A stretch of DNA of 62,404 nt from Sva-25 sp037385685 (GCA_037385685.1 JARRMW010000010.1:1-62404); one strand, 5' to 3'; shown: positions 1 through 7,737, counted from the stretch's first letter. The notes: generated from the letters alone by a model not told the origin. A program made the numbers and translations.

Positions 1-470
1 TCGGTTGCGACAAATGACTTCGGATCGATACGTTTGACGGTAATACCATCACGAATTTCATCACCTTCTTGCAGGACCATGGTTTCGCCTTTCTCCTTGA
101 CGACGATATAGGAATTCACGGGGCTGTCGGAGTCAACGATGCCCAGTACGTCCAGCTGCATTCTAGCAAGCACGCCTGTTGCAGGCCTTGGGCGTGCCGG
201 CTCAGTAGTTCCATCTTTCTCAACCCTGTTTTCGCCAAACAGCGGGAGTGTCTGCCAGTCATAAAGCCCCGATTTCTGCTGGCCTGTTCCAGCATCCAGG
301 GTAATCGTTTCCGTCATGTCAGGTGCCTTCCAGGCTTCGATGATTTCCCAGGTGAGTCGTGCCAGTAACCAGGCAACAATCACCAGGAGGACAACCATGA
401 CAACCCGGGGAGCAATTGTCTGTATCTGCTGTGGTGTGACTGACGATGTGTTGATCGAACCAAGCGTCAT
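1..470 (-). CDS. gspC: Type II secretion system protein GspC, N-terminal part
   Basis: The gene runs off the left edge, so only about 156 residues are visible. GspC is an inner-membrane component of the type II secretion machine that links the inner-membrane platform to the GspD secretin. The translation shows a short cytoplasmic segment, one membrane helix at about residues 23-37 (VVMVVLLVIVAWLLA), a linker, then a homology-region-like stretch with QLDVLGIVDSDSPVNSYIVV and GDEIRDGITVKRIDP. That pattern fits the GspC HR domain. PilP is a less likely alternative. The ATG at 470 is chosen because it leaves a short cytoplasmic N-terminus; no convincing Shine-Dalgarno sequence precedes it, so the start is uncertain. 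The rest of the gsp operon would lie left of the window. Confidence 0.7.
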   Translation of the reverse strand, partial: MTLGSINTSSVTPQQIQTIAPRVVMVVLLVIVAWLLARLTWEIIEAWKAPDMTETITLDAGTGQQKSGLYDWQTLPLFGENRVEKDGTTEPARPRPATGVLARMQLDVLGIVDSDSPVNSYIVVKEKGETMVLQEGDEIRDGITVKRIDPKSFVAT

Positions 471-601
471 GAATGCTGTACCAGGAGAGCCCGTTTTTGT
501 TTGAATTGAATCATTTATGAGTATTATTTACAGATTGAGTATAGAGAGAATCCCGTCAGATACAAAGAGTTGATTCATCATGTCATCACCTTGCTACGGA
601 A

Positions 602-1423
602 TTATGAACCCCGCCGACTCTTCTCTCTGACCCTTTTCGCTGGCTTATGGTATTCACGGGCGGCATACTCGACGAGTTGCTCCCGGGATATTTCTGTGAG
701 TCCGGACAGCTGCCGCAACTCCTCCCTGTTCAATGAACGCCACTGCCCCGCCTTTACCGCACTGTTCAGGAAGAGCGGGCCGAAGCGCACACGCTTGAGA
801 CGGTTAACCTGAACACCGATCGATTCCCAGAGGCGCCTGACTTCGCGTTTGCGTCCCTCCATGATGACGACATGGTACCAGTGATTACTGCCCTCGCCTC
901 CTGAATCGACAATCTCTTCGAATCGTGCAAACCCGTCATCCAGCTCGACACCTTTGACAAGCTGTTCGAGTTGCTCATCACTGACATGACCATGTACACG
1001 GACTGCGTACTCTCTCTCGATCTGTCGGGAAGGATGCATGAGACGATTTGCGAGCTCACCATGCGTGGTAAAAATCATCAACCCGGCGCTGTTGAGATCA
1101 AGTCTTCCTACTGCAATCCAGCGACCTTTCTCGAGTGGGGGCAAGTGATCAAAAACAGACGCTCTGCCTTTTTCATCATGGCGACTGACGATTTCGCCCT
1201 CCGGTTTGTTGTACATGATGACATGGTGTTTCTGCTGCGACTGAAGCCTTTTCTCACTGACAGGGCGGCCGTCGATCTTGATCCGATCGTCCTCACTGAC
1301 CTGGTCACCAAGTTGCGCGAGCCTGCCATTGATGCGGATACGGCCCTCCCTGATCCATTGTTCGATCTGCCGACGCGAGCCGAACCCGGCATTCGCAAGC
1401 ACTTTCTGGAGGCGCTCACTCAT
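602..1423 (-). CDS. rluB: 23S rRNA pseudouridine synthase, RluB type
   Basis: This 273-residue protein is predicted to isomerise a uridine of 23S rRNA (U2605 in E. coli numbering for RluB) during large-subunit maturation. An S4 RNA-binding domain spans about residues 1-60 (SERLQKVLANAGFGSRR). The catalytic RsuA/RluB motif is GRLDLNSAGL with the active-site aspartate at 109. The C-terminal part has the family pattern GRKREVRRLWE. The tail is basic, as in RluB proteins. The stop of the upstream scpB lies only 5 bp from this start, so the two are probably co-transcribed with scpA and trpS. RluB is favoured over RluE or RluF from overall similarity and from the scpA-scpB neighbourhood. Confidence 0.88.
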   Translation of the reverse strand: MSERLQKVLANAGFGSRRQIEQWIREGRIRINGRLAQLGDQVSEDDRIKIDGRPVSEKRLQSQQKHHVIMYNKPEGEIVSRHDEKGRASVFDHLPPLEKGRWIAVGRLDLNSAGLMIFTTHGELANRLMHPSRQIEREYAVRVHGHVSDEQLEQLVKGVELDDGFARFEEIVDSGGEGSNHWYHVVIMEGRKREVRRLWESIGVQVNRLKRVRFGPLFLNSAVKAGQWRSLNREELRQLSGLTEISREQLVEYAAREYHKPAKRVREKSRRGS

Positions 1424-1428
1424 GGAAG

Positions 1429-2622
1429 CTAGTGGATTCTCTCATCCTGTGATTCCAGTAATCCTTCTTCATCAGCTACCCCGGAACCTGAGACCGTCTG
1501 TTGCTGTGATTCTGCCCCTGCATCATTCGGAAGTCCGTCCTCCGTTTCCCTGACATCATGCGTGTCTTCTTCGTGCGCTTCCTGGCTGTCTGTTTTCGTA
1601 CCAGGCTCCTGCAAGTCAAGAGAGGGGTTCAAATCATCCAGCTCTTTGAGTTCTGCCAGCGTGGGCAGCTCATCAAGACTCTTCAACCCGAAGTAATCGA
1701 GAAATTCCCGGGTTGTCGCATAGAGCGAAGGCCTTCCAGGAACGTCTCGATGGCCAACGACCCTGACCCAGTCCCGCTCGAGCAGGGTTTTGACGATATT
1801 CGTGCTCACAGCAACACCCCGCACATCCTCGATCTCACCGCGGGTGATTGGCTGACGATAGGCAATGAGTGACAGCGTTTCGAGCAATGCACGCGAGTAG
1901 CGTCCGGGTTTTTCTTCCCAGAGTCGGGACACCCAGGTCGCATACTCTTTCCTGACCTGAATGCGCCACCCGGTGCTCACCTCGCGTACTTCGATACCGC
2001 GACCTTCGTACTCCTGCTGCAAGCTTTCAAGCACATCCCTGATTGCCTTGCGATCAGGTTGTTCGTTATCAAGAAAGAGTGTCAGCAAGCGGTCGACACT
2101 CAATGGCTTTCCAGACGCAAGCAATGCCGCTTCGACGATATGCTTCACATTGTTTTCAGGGGCAATGTCGTCCTGGTCCGGGCCATCAGCACCGGCTTCT
2201 TCATTCAAGCGTGGCTGTTGATCCTCTTGCGTATCGGTATCCTCCTGTGCGGCTTGCGGTATGCTGTCGCCGTCCCGCCGGCTCTCATGCGACACCTGGT
2301 CAACAGCTTGCTCCTTAACGGGAGGTCGCTCGTTAACACTGGCCTCTTCCGATTCTGTCTCATTCCCGGCAGCAAGGTCAGCAGCCGGCAATGCGGCATC
2401 ACTGCTCTGCCCGTCACCTGCAGACGACTCTGAAGTCGCAATACGCTTGCTCTGCATTCTGTTATCTTCATCAGCGGTCATCGCATGTGCCAGACGACCC
2501 GTGCCTGCAAAATGCAGTGCGGACTGCTCTTCGCGGATGCTTGAGTCAAGCCTCGCATTTTCGGTGTCGTCTGACGGGGCTTCGACCATATCTCCCCGTG
2601 AAGTCAGGGATTTATTCGGCAT
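1429..2622 (-). CDS. scpB: Segregation and condensation protein B, extended
   Basis: ScpB is the paired winged-helix subunit of the Smc-ScpAB condensin, which compacts and helps segregate chromosomes. The conserved core begins near VKHIVEAALLASGKPLSVDRL and includes the winged-helix region ETLSLIAYRQPITRGEIEDVRG and the motif GRPSLYATT. The protein is about 397 residues, roughly twice a usual ScpB. The extra length is an acidic, low-complexity N-terminal extension of about 150 residues and a similar C-terminal tail, both rich in E, D, Q and S and probably disordered. I chose the ATG at 2622 because it has AAGGCAAGAGAA upstream and overlaps the scpA stop by 11 bp. A longer frame to 2772 would read far into scpA and gives an unlikely N-terminus. 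Confidence 0.85.
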   Translation of the reverse strand: MPNKSLTSRGDMVEAPSDDTENARLDSSIREEQSALHFAGTGRLAHAMTADEDNRMQSKRIATSESSAGDGQSSDAALPAADLAAGNETESEEASVNERPPVKEQAVDQVSHESRRDGDSIPQAAQEDTDTQEDQQPRLNEEAGADGPDQDDIAPENNVKHIVEAALLASGKPLSVDRLLTLFLDNEQPDRKAIRDVLESLQQEYEGRGIEVREVSTGWRIQVRKEYATWVSRLWEEKPGRYSRALLETLSLIAYRQPITRGEIEDVRGVAVSTNIVKTLLERDWVRVVGHRDVPGRPSLYATTREFLDYFGLKSLDELPTLAELKELDDLNPSLDLQEPGTKTDSQEAHEEDTHDVRETEDGLPNDAGAESQQQTVSGSGVADEEGLLESQDERIH

Positions 2623-3433
2623 GGGATTCTCTTGCCTTGACATGAATGGGGCCGTAAGGGTCGGCCTGAACCAGTTCAAGCAACGTCTCCTTAATGAGTT
2701 CAAGTACTGCCATAAAGGAGACAACCACTCCCATACGCCCTTCTTCAATCGTAAAAAGCTCTGTGAACTCAATAAACTTGTCCGTATTTATGCGTTCCAG
2801 GATCGATGACATTCTCTCCCTGACGGAAAGTGCCTCGCGCTGGATATGGTGACTGGAAAACATGTCCGCACGGCGCAGGACATCGTGAAAGGCGACAATC
2901 AGCTCTCTGAGGTCGACATCAGGCAACGGGCGATCGATGTGCTTGTCGGGGACCACGATTTCTGTCTGGAAATAATCCCTTTCCATGCGTGGCATTTCGT
3001 CGATATCATGCGCAGCCTTCTTGAAGCGCTCGTACTCCTGAAGACGTCGGATAAGCTCGGCACGCGGATCCTCCTCGTTCTCCTCGTCCTCCCTGGGACG
3101 TGGTAGCAACATGCGCGACTTGATCTCTGCCAGCATCGCAGCCATCACGAGGTATTCCGCTGCCAGTTCCAGGCGCAGATCCTTCATGAGCGCAATGTAC
3201 TCCATATACTGTTCCGTGATCGCAGCAATCGGGATATCGAGAATGTCGAGATTCTGGCGCTTGATAAGGTACAGCAGCAGATCAAGCGGGCCTTCGAATG
3301 CCTCGAGAAAGACCTCGAGCGCATCCGGCGGGATGTAGAGATCTTTTGGCGGCTCGAGAATCGCCTCTCCCTGAACGATTGCGAACGGCATCTCCTGCTG
3401 CTGGGGTGGTGCCGGCATGTCCTTCTGTTCCAT
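2612..3433 (-). CDS. scpA: Segregation and condensation protein A
   Basis: ScpA is the kleisin subunit that bridges Smc heads and binds ScpB. The 273-residue protein shows the family signature FEGPLDLLLYLIKRQNLDILDIPIAAITEQYMEYI near residues 47-80 and AAEYLVMAAMLAEIKSRMLLPRP shortly after. A charged linker (REDEENEEDPRAE) separates this from the C-terminal winged-helix part, which ends VSFMAVLELIKETLLELVQ. The N-terminus MEQKDMPAPPQQQEMPF is a short variable leader. The ATG shares one base with the trpS stop codon, which implies translational coupling with trpS upstream and scpB downstream. Smc itself is not in the window. Confidence 0.9.
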   Translation of the reverse strand: MEQKDMPAPPQQQEMPFAIVQGEAILEPPKDLYIPPDALEVFLEAFEGPLDLLLYLIKRQNLDILDIPIAAITEQYMEYIALMKDLRLELAAEYLVMAAMLAEIKSRMLLPRPREDEENEEDPRAELIRRLQEYERFKKAAHDIDEMPRMERDYFQTEIVVPDKHIDRPLPDVDLRELIVAFHDVLRRADMFSSHHIQREALSVRERMSSILERINTDKFIEFTELFTIEEGRMGVVVSFMAVLELIKETLLELVQADPYGPIHVKARESHAE

Positions 3434-4671
3434 TAGTCCATATCCAGGGACATGACGTGCCTGACCTCGTCGAGGGTTTCACGTGCCTCCTCGCGCGCAT
3501 GCTCGCAGCCCTCGTTGATAATATTGCTCACGACATCGGGTTGCTCTTCGAACTCTCTCACTCGCTCCTGGATCGGCCGCAACTCCTCGAGCACTGCGTC
3601 GATAACGGGTTGCTTGCACTCAATACAACCGATACCAGCAGAAATACAGCCTTCCCGGACCCAGGACTGGGTCCTGTCATCCGAGTAGATGGCATGGAAC
3701 TGCCAGACGGGGCAGTTTGCGGGATTCCCCGGGTCGGTGCGGCGCACTCGTGCAGGGTCTGTTGGCATCTTGCGAAGCTGCTGGGCAAGTGTGTCAGGAT
3801 CCGCTCTGAGGCTGATGGTATTGCCATATGACTTTGACATCTTCTGCCCGTCGAGTCCCGGCATTTTGGAGGCGCGGGTCAGCAATGGCTGGGGCTCCGG
3901 TAGAATCACCTTGCCGCCGCCCTCGAGATAGCCAAGCAACCTGTCCTTGTCGGCAACGGTGATATTCTGCTGGCCTTCGATCAGTGCCCGCGCCGCGGAC
4001 AGAGACTCCTCGTCGCCACTCTCCTGCCAGGCCTTGCGGTAACGCTGGTATAGCCTCGCGTTTTTCTTGCCTGTCTTCTTAATCGCCTGTTCAGCCTTCT
4101 CTTCAAAATCCGGTTCACGTCCGTAAAGGTGATTGAAGCGGCGCGCGACCTCGCGTGTGAGTTCGACATGTGCTACCTGGTCCTCGCCAACAGGCACGAG
4201 CCCTGCCCTGTAAAGCAGGATGTCAGCACTTTGCAGGAGGGGGTAACCCAGAAATCCGTACGTCGACAAATCCTTCTCCTTGAGTTTGTCCTGCTGATCC
4301 TTGTAGCTCGGAACGCGCTCCAGCCAGCCCAGTGGCGTGATCATGGAGAGCAGAAGATGCAGCTCTGCATGCTCCGGCACGCGGGACTGGACGAAGATGG
4401 TCGCCTCATTGGGATTGAGCCCGGCTGCAAGCCAGTCGATAACCATCTCGTGCACACTCTGCGGAATAATTGTCGGATCTTCGTAGTGAGTTGTGAGGGC
4501 GTGCCAGTCGGCGACGAAGAAAAAGCAGCTGTATTCATGCTGCAATTCGACCCAGTTTTTTAGCACACCGTGGTAGTGGCCGAGATGTAGCTGTCCGGTC
4601 GGCCGCATGCCGGAAAGCACACGCGCATGTTGCATCGCAACCTTGTCGAGGGGTGTCTCTTGGGATTCCAT
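3433..4671 (-). CDS. trpS: Tryptophanyl-tRNA synthetase, probable Fe-S type
   Basis: This class I synthetase charges tRNA-Trp. It has the HxGH motif (HLGHYHG, residues 29-35) and KMSKS (GQKMSKSYGNT near 276-285). At about 412 residues it is longer than E. coli TrpS (334), with an insertion near residues 185-265. The C-terminal half carries cysteines 320, 342, 349 and 352 in the spacing C-x21-C-x6-C-x2-C. That is nearly the C-x22-C-x6-C-x2-C motif that binds a [4Fe-4S] cluster near the anticodon-recognition site in Thermotoga maritima TrpRS. I favour the ATG at 4671; a TTG at 4686 could add five residues. It heads the scpA-scpB-rluB group and has a good -10 hexamer about 137 bp upstream. Confidence 0.93.
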   Translation of the reverse strand: MESQETPLDKVAMQHARVLSGMRPTGQLHLGHYHGVLKNWVELQHEYSCFFFVADWHALTTHYEDPTIIPQSVHEMVIDWLAAGLNPNEATIFVQSRVPEHAELHLLLSMITPLGWLERVPSYKDQQDKLKEKDLSTYGFLGYPLLQSADILLYRAGLVPVGEDQVAHVELTREVARRFNHLYGREPDFEEKAEQAIKKTGKKNARLYQRYRKAWQESGDEESLSAARALIEGQQNITVADKDRLLGYLEGGGKVILPEPQPLLTRASKMPGLDGQKMSKSYGNTISLRADPDTLAQQLRKMPTDPARVRRTDPGNPANCPVWQFHAIYSDDRTQSWVREGCISAGIGCIECKQPVIDAVLEELRPIQERVREFEEQPDVVSNIINEGCEHAREEARETLDEVRHVMSLDMD

Positions 4672-4807
4672 GAAGTCTCGGATCAAACGCTGTTTCTGGA
4701 TCTCGTTTTATAGAACTCTTCAGCAAGCATCATTCGAGCTTCTGAAGGTGTTGGTAAAGGCAAGCTGCAACTTGCCATGTCAATCGGCCACAAGGCGGCA
4801 TCGGCGC

Positions 4808-4813
4808 ATTATA
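4808..4813 (-). promoter_or_regulatory. Candidate -10 element for the trpS operon
   Basis: The minus strand reads GGGTATAATGCG, a perfect sigma-70 -10 hexamer, about 137 bp upstream of the trpS ATG. No good -35 is seen at 16-18 bp spacing, so this would be an extended or activator-assisted promoter. The leader would be about 130 nt; no tryptophan-rich leader peptide was recognised in it. Confidence 0.45.
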
Positions 4814-4984
4814 CCCACAGGCCCACGATGACGCACAGGATGCGAATCAAGGGCCGCGATTGTTCTAATTATATTTATTAGATATATCTCTTATCTATTT
4901 GTTATTAATATATTTATATCGAATACTTTTTCCTGATTCATCCTGTACTCGCATGAAAACGGATCATCAGGAGAAGCGTAAAAG

Positions 4985-5009
4985 AAAATGCCGCGTGCCG
5001 CGGCATTTT
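4985..5009 (-). terminator. Rho-independent terminator after the sulfur-globule-like gene
   Basis: A perfect 11-bp stem (AAAATGCCGCG pairing with CGCGGCATTTT) closes a 3-nt loop. On the minus strand it is followed by a T-rich run (TTTTCTTTTA). It lies about 80 bp past the stop of the minus-strand gene ending at 5088, as expected for its terminator. Confidence 0.8.
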
Positions 5010-5087
5010 CCCGTGACCGTCCGGCCCTCTCGCAAGAATCGAGTCAAAGCCGAACGGTTTACTGTAGTGAGAGAAAGAATCTTCTCT

Positions 5088-5504
5088 TCAGTTGCCTGCC
5101 GGTGCCTGAGGAGCAGGGGCTGGCGCCTGGGGGACCGGGCGCATCGGCATGGGAGGCGCCATTGGCCCCGGAGCAGGAGCACCGTAACCGTAAGGACCGT
5201 AGCCATAGGGACGGCCGTAACCATAGGGGCCATAGCCGTAGGGCGTATTCTGATTGTAAAACTGGCCATCGCCAGCGCCGTACATGTAACTGTCACCACT
5301 CCAGTCGGTGTCTGCGTCTGCCTTGCCGCTGAAGTTCATATTGAATTCACCCGAGCCACGACCCCGGCCTGAACCGTCACCATAGCCGTAACCGTAACCG
5401 TCGTTGTACCAGTTCGAGTTGCTGTCATCGCCCCAGAATTCCGCGGATGCGGTTGATGTCGCGAAAACTGCTGCAATAGCTGCTACTTTGATAATCGATT
5501 TCAT
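5088..5504 (-). CDS. Secreted Gly/Tyr-rich protein, sulfur globule protein family
   Basis: The 138-residue product has a clear Sec signal peptide (MKSIIKVAAIAAVFATSTASA, cleavage after residue 21). The mature protein is low-complexity: DGYGYGYGDGSGRGRGSGEFNMNF, then PYGYGPYGYG repeats at 88-108, then a Pro/Ala/Met tail. Sulfur globule proteins (SgpA-C of Allochromatium vinosum) are small, exported, Gly/Tyr/Asn-rich proteins that coat periplasmic sulfur deposits, and the D/G-rich segment plus YGYG repeats match that pattern closely. Composition-based similarity is weaker than domain evidence, so other structural surface proteins remain possible. A GGAGAAG Shine-Dalgarno precedes the ATG. It is a single-gene unit with its own terminator and an FNR-type box upstream. 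Confidence 0.65.
   Translation of the reverse strand: MKSIIKVAAIAAVFATSTASAEFWGDDSNSNWYNDGYGYGYGDGSGRGRGSGEFNMNFSGKADADTDWSGDSYMYGAGDGQFYNQNTPYGYGPYGYGRPYGYGPYGYGAPAPGPMAPPMPMRPVPQAPAPAPQAPAGN
5181..5243 (-). repeat. In-gene tandem repeat encoding PYGYG units
   Basis: Imperfect 15-18 bp tandem units encode PYGYGPYGYGRPYGYGPYGYG inside the globule-like gene. Such repeats can change length by slippage. They are coding, have no spacers, and are not a CRISPR array. Confidence 0.7.
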
Positions 5505-5656
5505 CTCGCTTCTCCAATGGTCTGTATTGTCTGGATACCAGTGATGCGTCTGCTGTACGACCAGAAGACAGCACCCCCGGATTCAGCATAATGAATGAGC
5601 TTTTAGATGAAATGCAATGCATCTCGTGTTGCAGAACCAGAGGAGTTGAATGGAAT

Positions 5657-5670
5657 TTGATATTGATCAA
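5657..5670. promoter_or_regulatory. FNR/ANR-type binding site
   Basis: TTGATATTGATCAA matches the FNR/ANR consensus TTGAT-N4-ATCAA at every defined base. It lies about 153 bp upstream of the globule-like gene start and inside the gap after mlaA, so the globule-like gene is the likely target. The prediction is oxygen-responsive control, most simply activation under low oxygen. Confidence 0.6.
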
Positions 5671-5723
5671 TCAGATAGCGACCCGCCAGCGACAGGCAGG
5701 AACCATCAACGGCTTCATACCTG

Positions 5724-6560
5724 TCAGAAGTCGTCCTCGAGCTCACCATCGTTGACATCATATTCCCGTTTCTGAAGATAGGCATCTCGCTGGAAGGCGT
5801 AGGGATCAAGTGCTGCAGTATCGAGCAAGTCGGTCGCATCGAGCAGTGCCGCCCTGTCCTCGAGAATGCCGGCGCCGAGCAATACCCATCTGACGCCCTC
5901 ATCGTCCGTGTAATAGGTAGCCAGATCGAATACCAGATCAACCGTGAAGCCTACGCGATCGCGGACAGAAGCAGGCCCGAGAAAAGGAAGGACGAGGTAG
6001 GGTCCCGGTTCGACACCCCATTTACCAAGGGTTTGTCCAAAATCCTCGTAGTGCTTCTCGAGATTCATTCTGCTCGCAACATCGAAGAGCCCCGCAACGC
6101 CCAGTGTCGAGTTGACGAGCACCCTGCCCGTATCGGAAAGGGCGTAAATTAACTTGCCCTGCAGCAGGTTATTGATGCTTGTCCCGACGTCATCCAGGTT
6201 GGCAAAAAAATTGCTTACACCCATGTTGACCGGTTCCGGCATGGTGTTCGTGATCGTTTCAGCCGCGGGTTTCAGAAAAGCCCTGTCGAAAGAGTCGTTG
6301 AAACGATACATCTTGCGGTTGAAGTTCTCCCATGGATCGGGATCTCTCTCGTCGGCAGAAAGAGGCTCTTCTTCGGTCTGGAGAGGGAACTCCGGGTGCT
6401 CCCTTTGCAGAAACTCGTTGAAAATCTCGGCATGTAATGATGGGGAGACCAGCAGCAGAAGGGCCGCTGGCAATAGTGTCATTCTCATCAGGAGGCTTGC
6501 AGATTGTTGGTCCCTGTACATACGGATGCTATTTGTTTCGGTGGGCTGATTCAAGCGCAT
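5724..6560 (-). CDS. mlaA: MlaA (VacJ) outer-membrane lipid asymmetry protein
   Basis: MlaA removes misplaced phospholipids from the outer leaflet of the outer membrane and hands them to the MlaC-MlaFEDB retrograde pathway. Typical sequence is present: DPWENFNRKMYRFNDSFDRAFLKP, NFFANLDDVGTSINNLLQGK, NSTLGVAGLFDVASRM, and DFGQTLGKWGVEPGPYLVLPFLGPASVRDRVG. A hydrophobic export segment lies at about 27-44 and ends SLHA. Unlike E. coli MlaA there is no lipobox cysteine, so it may be processed by signal peptidase I. The ATG at 6560 has AGGA six bases upstream, which supports the longer N-terminus over an inner ATG at 6488. The other Mla genes are not in this window. The start is 18 bp from that of the divergent rnt. 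Confidence 0.9.
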   Translation of the reverse strand: MRLNQPTETNSIRMYRDQQSASLLMRMTLLPAALLLLVSPSLHAEIFNEFLQREHPEFPLQTEEEPLSADERDPDPWENFNRKMYRFNDSFDRAFLKPAAETITNTMPEPVNMGVSNFFANLDDVGTSINNLLQGKLIYALSDTGRVLVNSTLGVAGLFDVASRMNLEKHYEDFGQTLGKWGVEPGPYLVLPFLGPASVRDRVGFTVDLVFDLATYYTDDEGVRWVLLGAGILEDRAALLDATDLLDTAALDPYAFQRDAYLQKREYDVNDGELEDDF

Positions 6561-6578
6561 CTGCTATCCTGCGGCGCC

Positions 6579-7229
6579 ATGGCCGATTATAACCCCCGCA
6601 TGGCACAACGGTTTCGCGGTTACCTGCCGGTGATCGTCGATATCGAAACCAGCGGTTTCGACTGCAAGACGAACGCTCTGCTCGAGATCGCAATGGTCAC
6701 CATCGCCATCGATGACAACGGGTGGCTCAAACCGGCCGAGACCATCGCCTGTCATGTCGAACCTTTTGAGAATGCCGTCATCGAACCCAAGGCAATCGAA
6801 TTTAACGGTATCGATCCCTTTAGCCCGCTGCGTGGAGCCCTGCCAGAAAGGGATGCGTTGCAACACTGCTTCAAACCTGTACGCAAGGCGATGAAAGAGA
6901 GTGGCTGCAAGCGGGCAATTCTGGTCGCACACAATGCTGCATTTGACCACGGCTTTTTGAGTGAGGCCATCGTCCGAACAGGAAACAAGCGCAATCCCTT
7001 TCACCCCTTCTCGACGATGGACACGGTTACCCTTGCCGCACTTGCCTATGGTGAAACCGTCCTCGCCCGAGCAGCACTGGCTGCCGGCCTGGAATGGGAT
7101 CACCGCGAGGCGCATTCAGCTATCTACGATGCAGAGGGAACGGCAGAGATTTTCTGCCGCATCATGAACCGGTGGAAAGAGGCAACTGGATTCTGGACCC
7201 CCGAACCTGATGCACAGGAAAACCCCTAG
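6579..7229 (+). CDS. rnt: Ribonuclease T
   Basis: RNase T is a 3'-5' exoribonuclease of the DEDDh family that trims tRNA 3' ends and other stable RNAs. The 216-residue protein is the usual size. Exonuclease motifs are visible: VDIETSGFD (Exo I), HNAAFDHGFL (Exo II) and EAHSAIYDAEGTAEIF (Exo III, with the DEDDh histidine and aspartate). I chose the ATG at 6579 because the next residues, MADYNPRMAQRFRGYLPVIVDIET, match the family N-terminus. The Shine-Dalgarno signal is weak. It is transcribed away from mlaA, and its stop overlaps the stop of the convergent rhodanese gene. Confidence 0.92.
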   Translation: MADYNPRMAQRFRGYLPVIVDIETSGFDCKTNALLEIAMVTIAIDDNGWLKPAETIACHVEPFENAVIEPKAIEFNGIDPFSPLRGALPERDALQHCFKPVRKAMKESGCKRAILVAHNAAFDHGFLSEAIVRTGNKRNPFHPFSTMDTVTLAALAYGETVLARAALAAGLEWDHREAHSAIYDAEGTAEIFCRIMNRWKEATGFWTPEPDAQENP

Positions 7230-7696
7230 CGGCGCGACGGGTCGATCTGTTCATCCCTCAGCTTTGCGGTGAATACCTCGTCTGCGTAATCGGGATCGAC
7301 GTTCTCGCCCTTGCTGTTGACGAGTGGCAGATCAAAATCGTTCCAGCCACGTAAACCGGTCTTGAGCGATGCAACGTTGTTGAAGCCGAGAATCTCGAGC
7401 GACTTGCAGGCAACGAGACTGCGATGTCCCGAACGACACACCACGACCACTTCGCGGTCACGCGCCTGAACAAGCTCGGGGATCGTTTCCTCGAAATCCC
7501 AGTCGGCACAGGATTCAAGAATACCTCGCGGAGCGCAGATCGAATTGGCGATGTGCATTGCATCGTATTCATGCTGTTCGCGCACGTCGACAATCAGGAC
7601 ATCCTCGTTTTCCTCGAGGCGCTCTTCGAGGTCCCACGGCATGTGTTCCTTGATATCGCCGAGCCAGTCACGGATCTTTTCAATGAATCGCTGCAT
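7226..7696 (-). CDS. Cytoplasmic single-domain rhodanese-like protein
   Basis: The 156-residue product has one rhodanese domain of the GlpE/PspE class, about residues 28-130. The active-site loop CRSGHRS has its cysteine at 87, so a persulfide-forming sulfurtransferase is likely. Other family features are VLIVDVREQHEYDAMHI and LKTGLRGWNDFDLPLV. An N-terminal helical segment (about 1-28) and a short charged C-terminal tail flank the domain. No signal peptide is seen. In a lineage with sulfur globules it could shuttle sulfane sulfur, but the substrate cannot be told from sequence. It converges on rnt with overlapping stop codons. Confidence 0.82.
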   Translation of the reverse strand: MQRFIEKIRDWLGDIKEHMPWDLEERLEENEDVLIVDVREQHEYDAMHIANSICAPRGILESCADWDFEETIPELVQARDREVVVVCRSGHRSLVACKSLEILGFNNVASLKTGLRGWNDFDLPLVNSKGENVDPDYADEVFTAKLRDEQIDPSRR

Positions 7697-7737
7697 CTGG
7701 GTATGCTCAATTTCAGGTAGCGGGCTAGTAGATCAGA

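Larger units (their letters stand above)
4672..5087. other. Intergenic region: trpS promoter side and sgp terminator
   Basis: No gene is supported here. The part next to trpS holds a perfect TATAAT on the minus strand. Next comes a very AT-rich block (about 4862-4930), unlike the surrounding GC-richer DNA. Near the other end sits a strong hairpin that terminates the minus-strand gene ending at 5088. Open frames on the plus strand in this stretch run through the hairpin and into the opposite strand of the globule-protein gene, so they were not called. Confidence 0.6.

Noticed and set aside
4672..4807. trp attenuator leader upstream of trpS
   Set aside because: No short reading frame with clustered Trp codons and no alternative hairpins were seen in the leader.
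5181..5243. Short tandem repeats as a CRISPR-like array
   Set aside because: Units are contiguous, in frame and encode PYGYG repeats, with no spacers.
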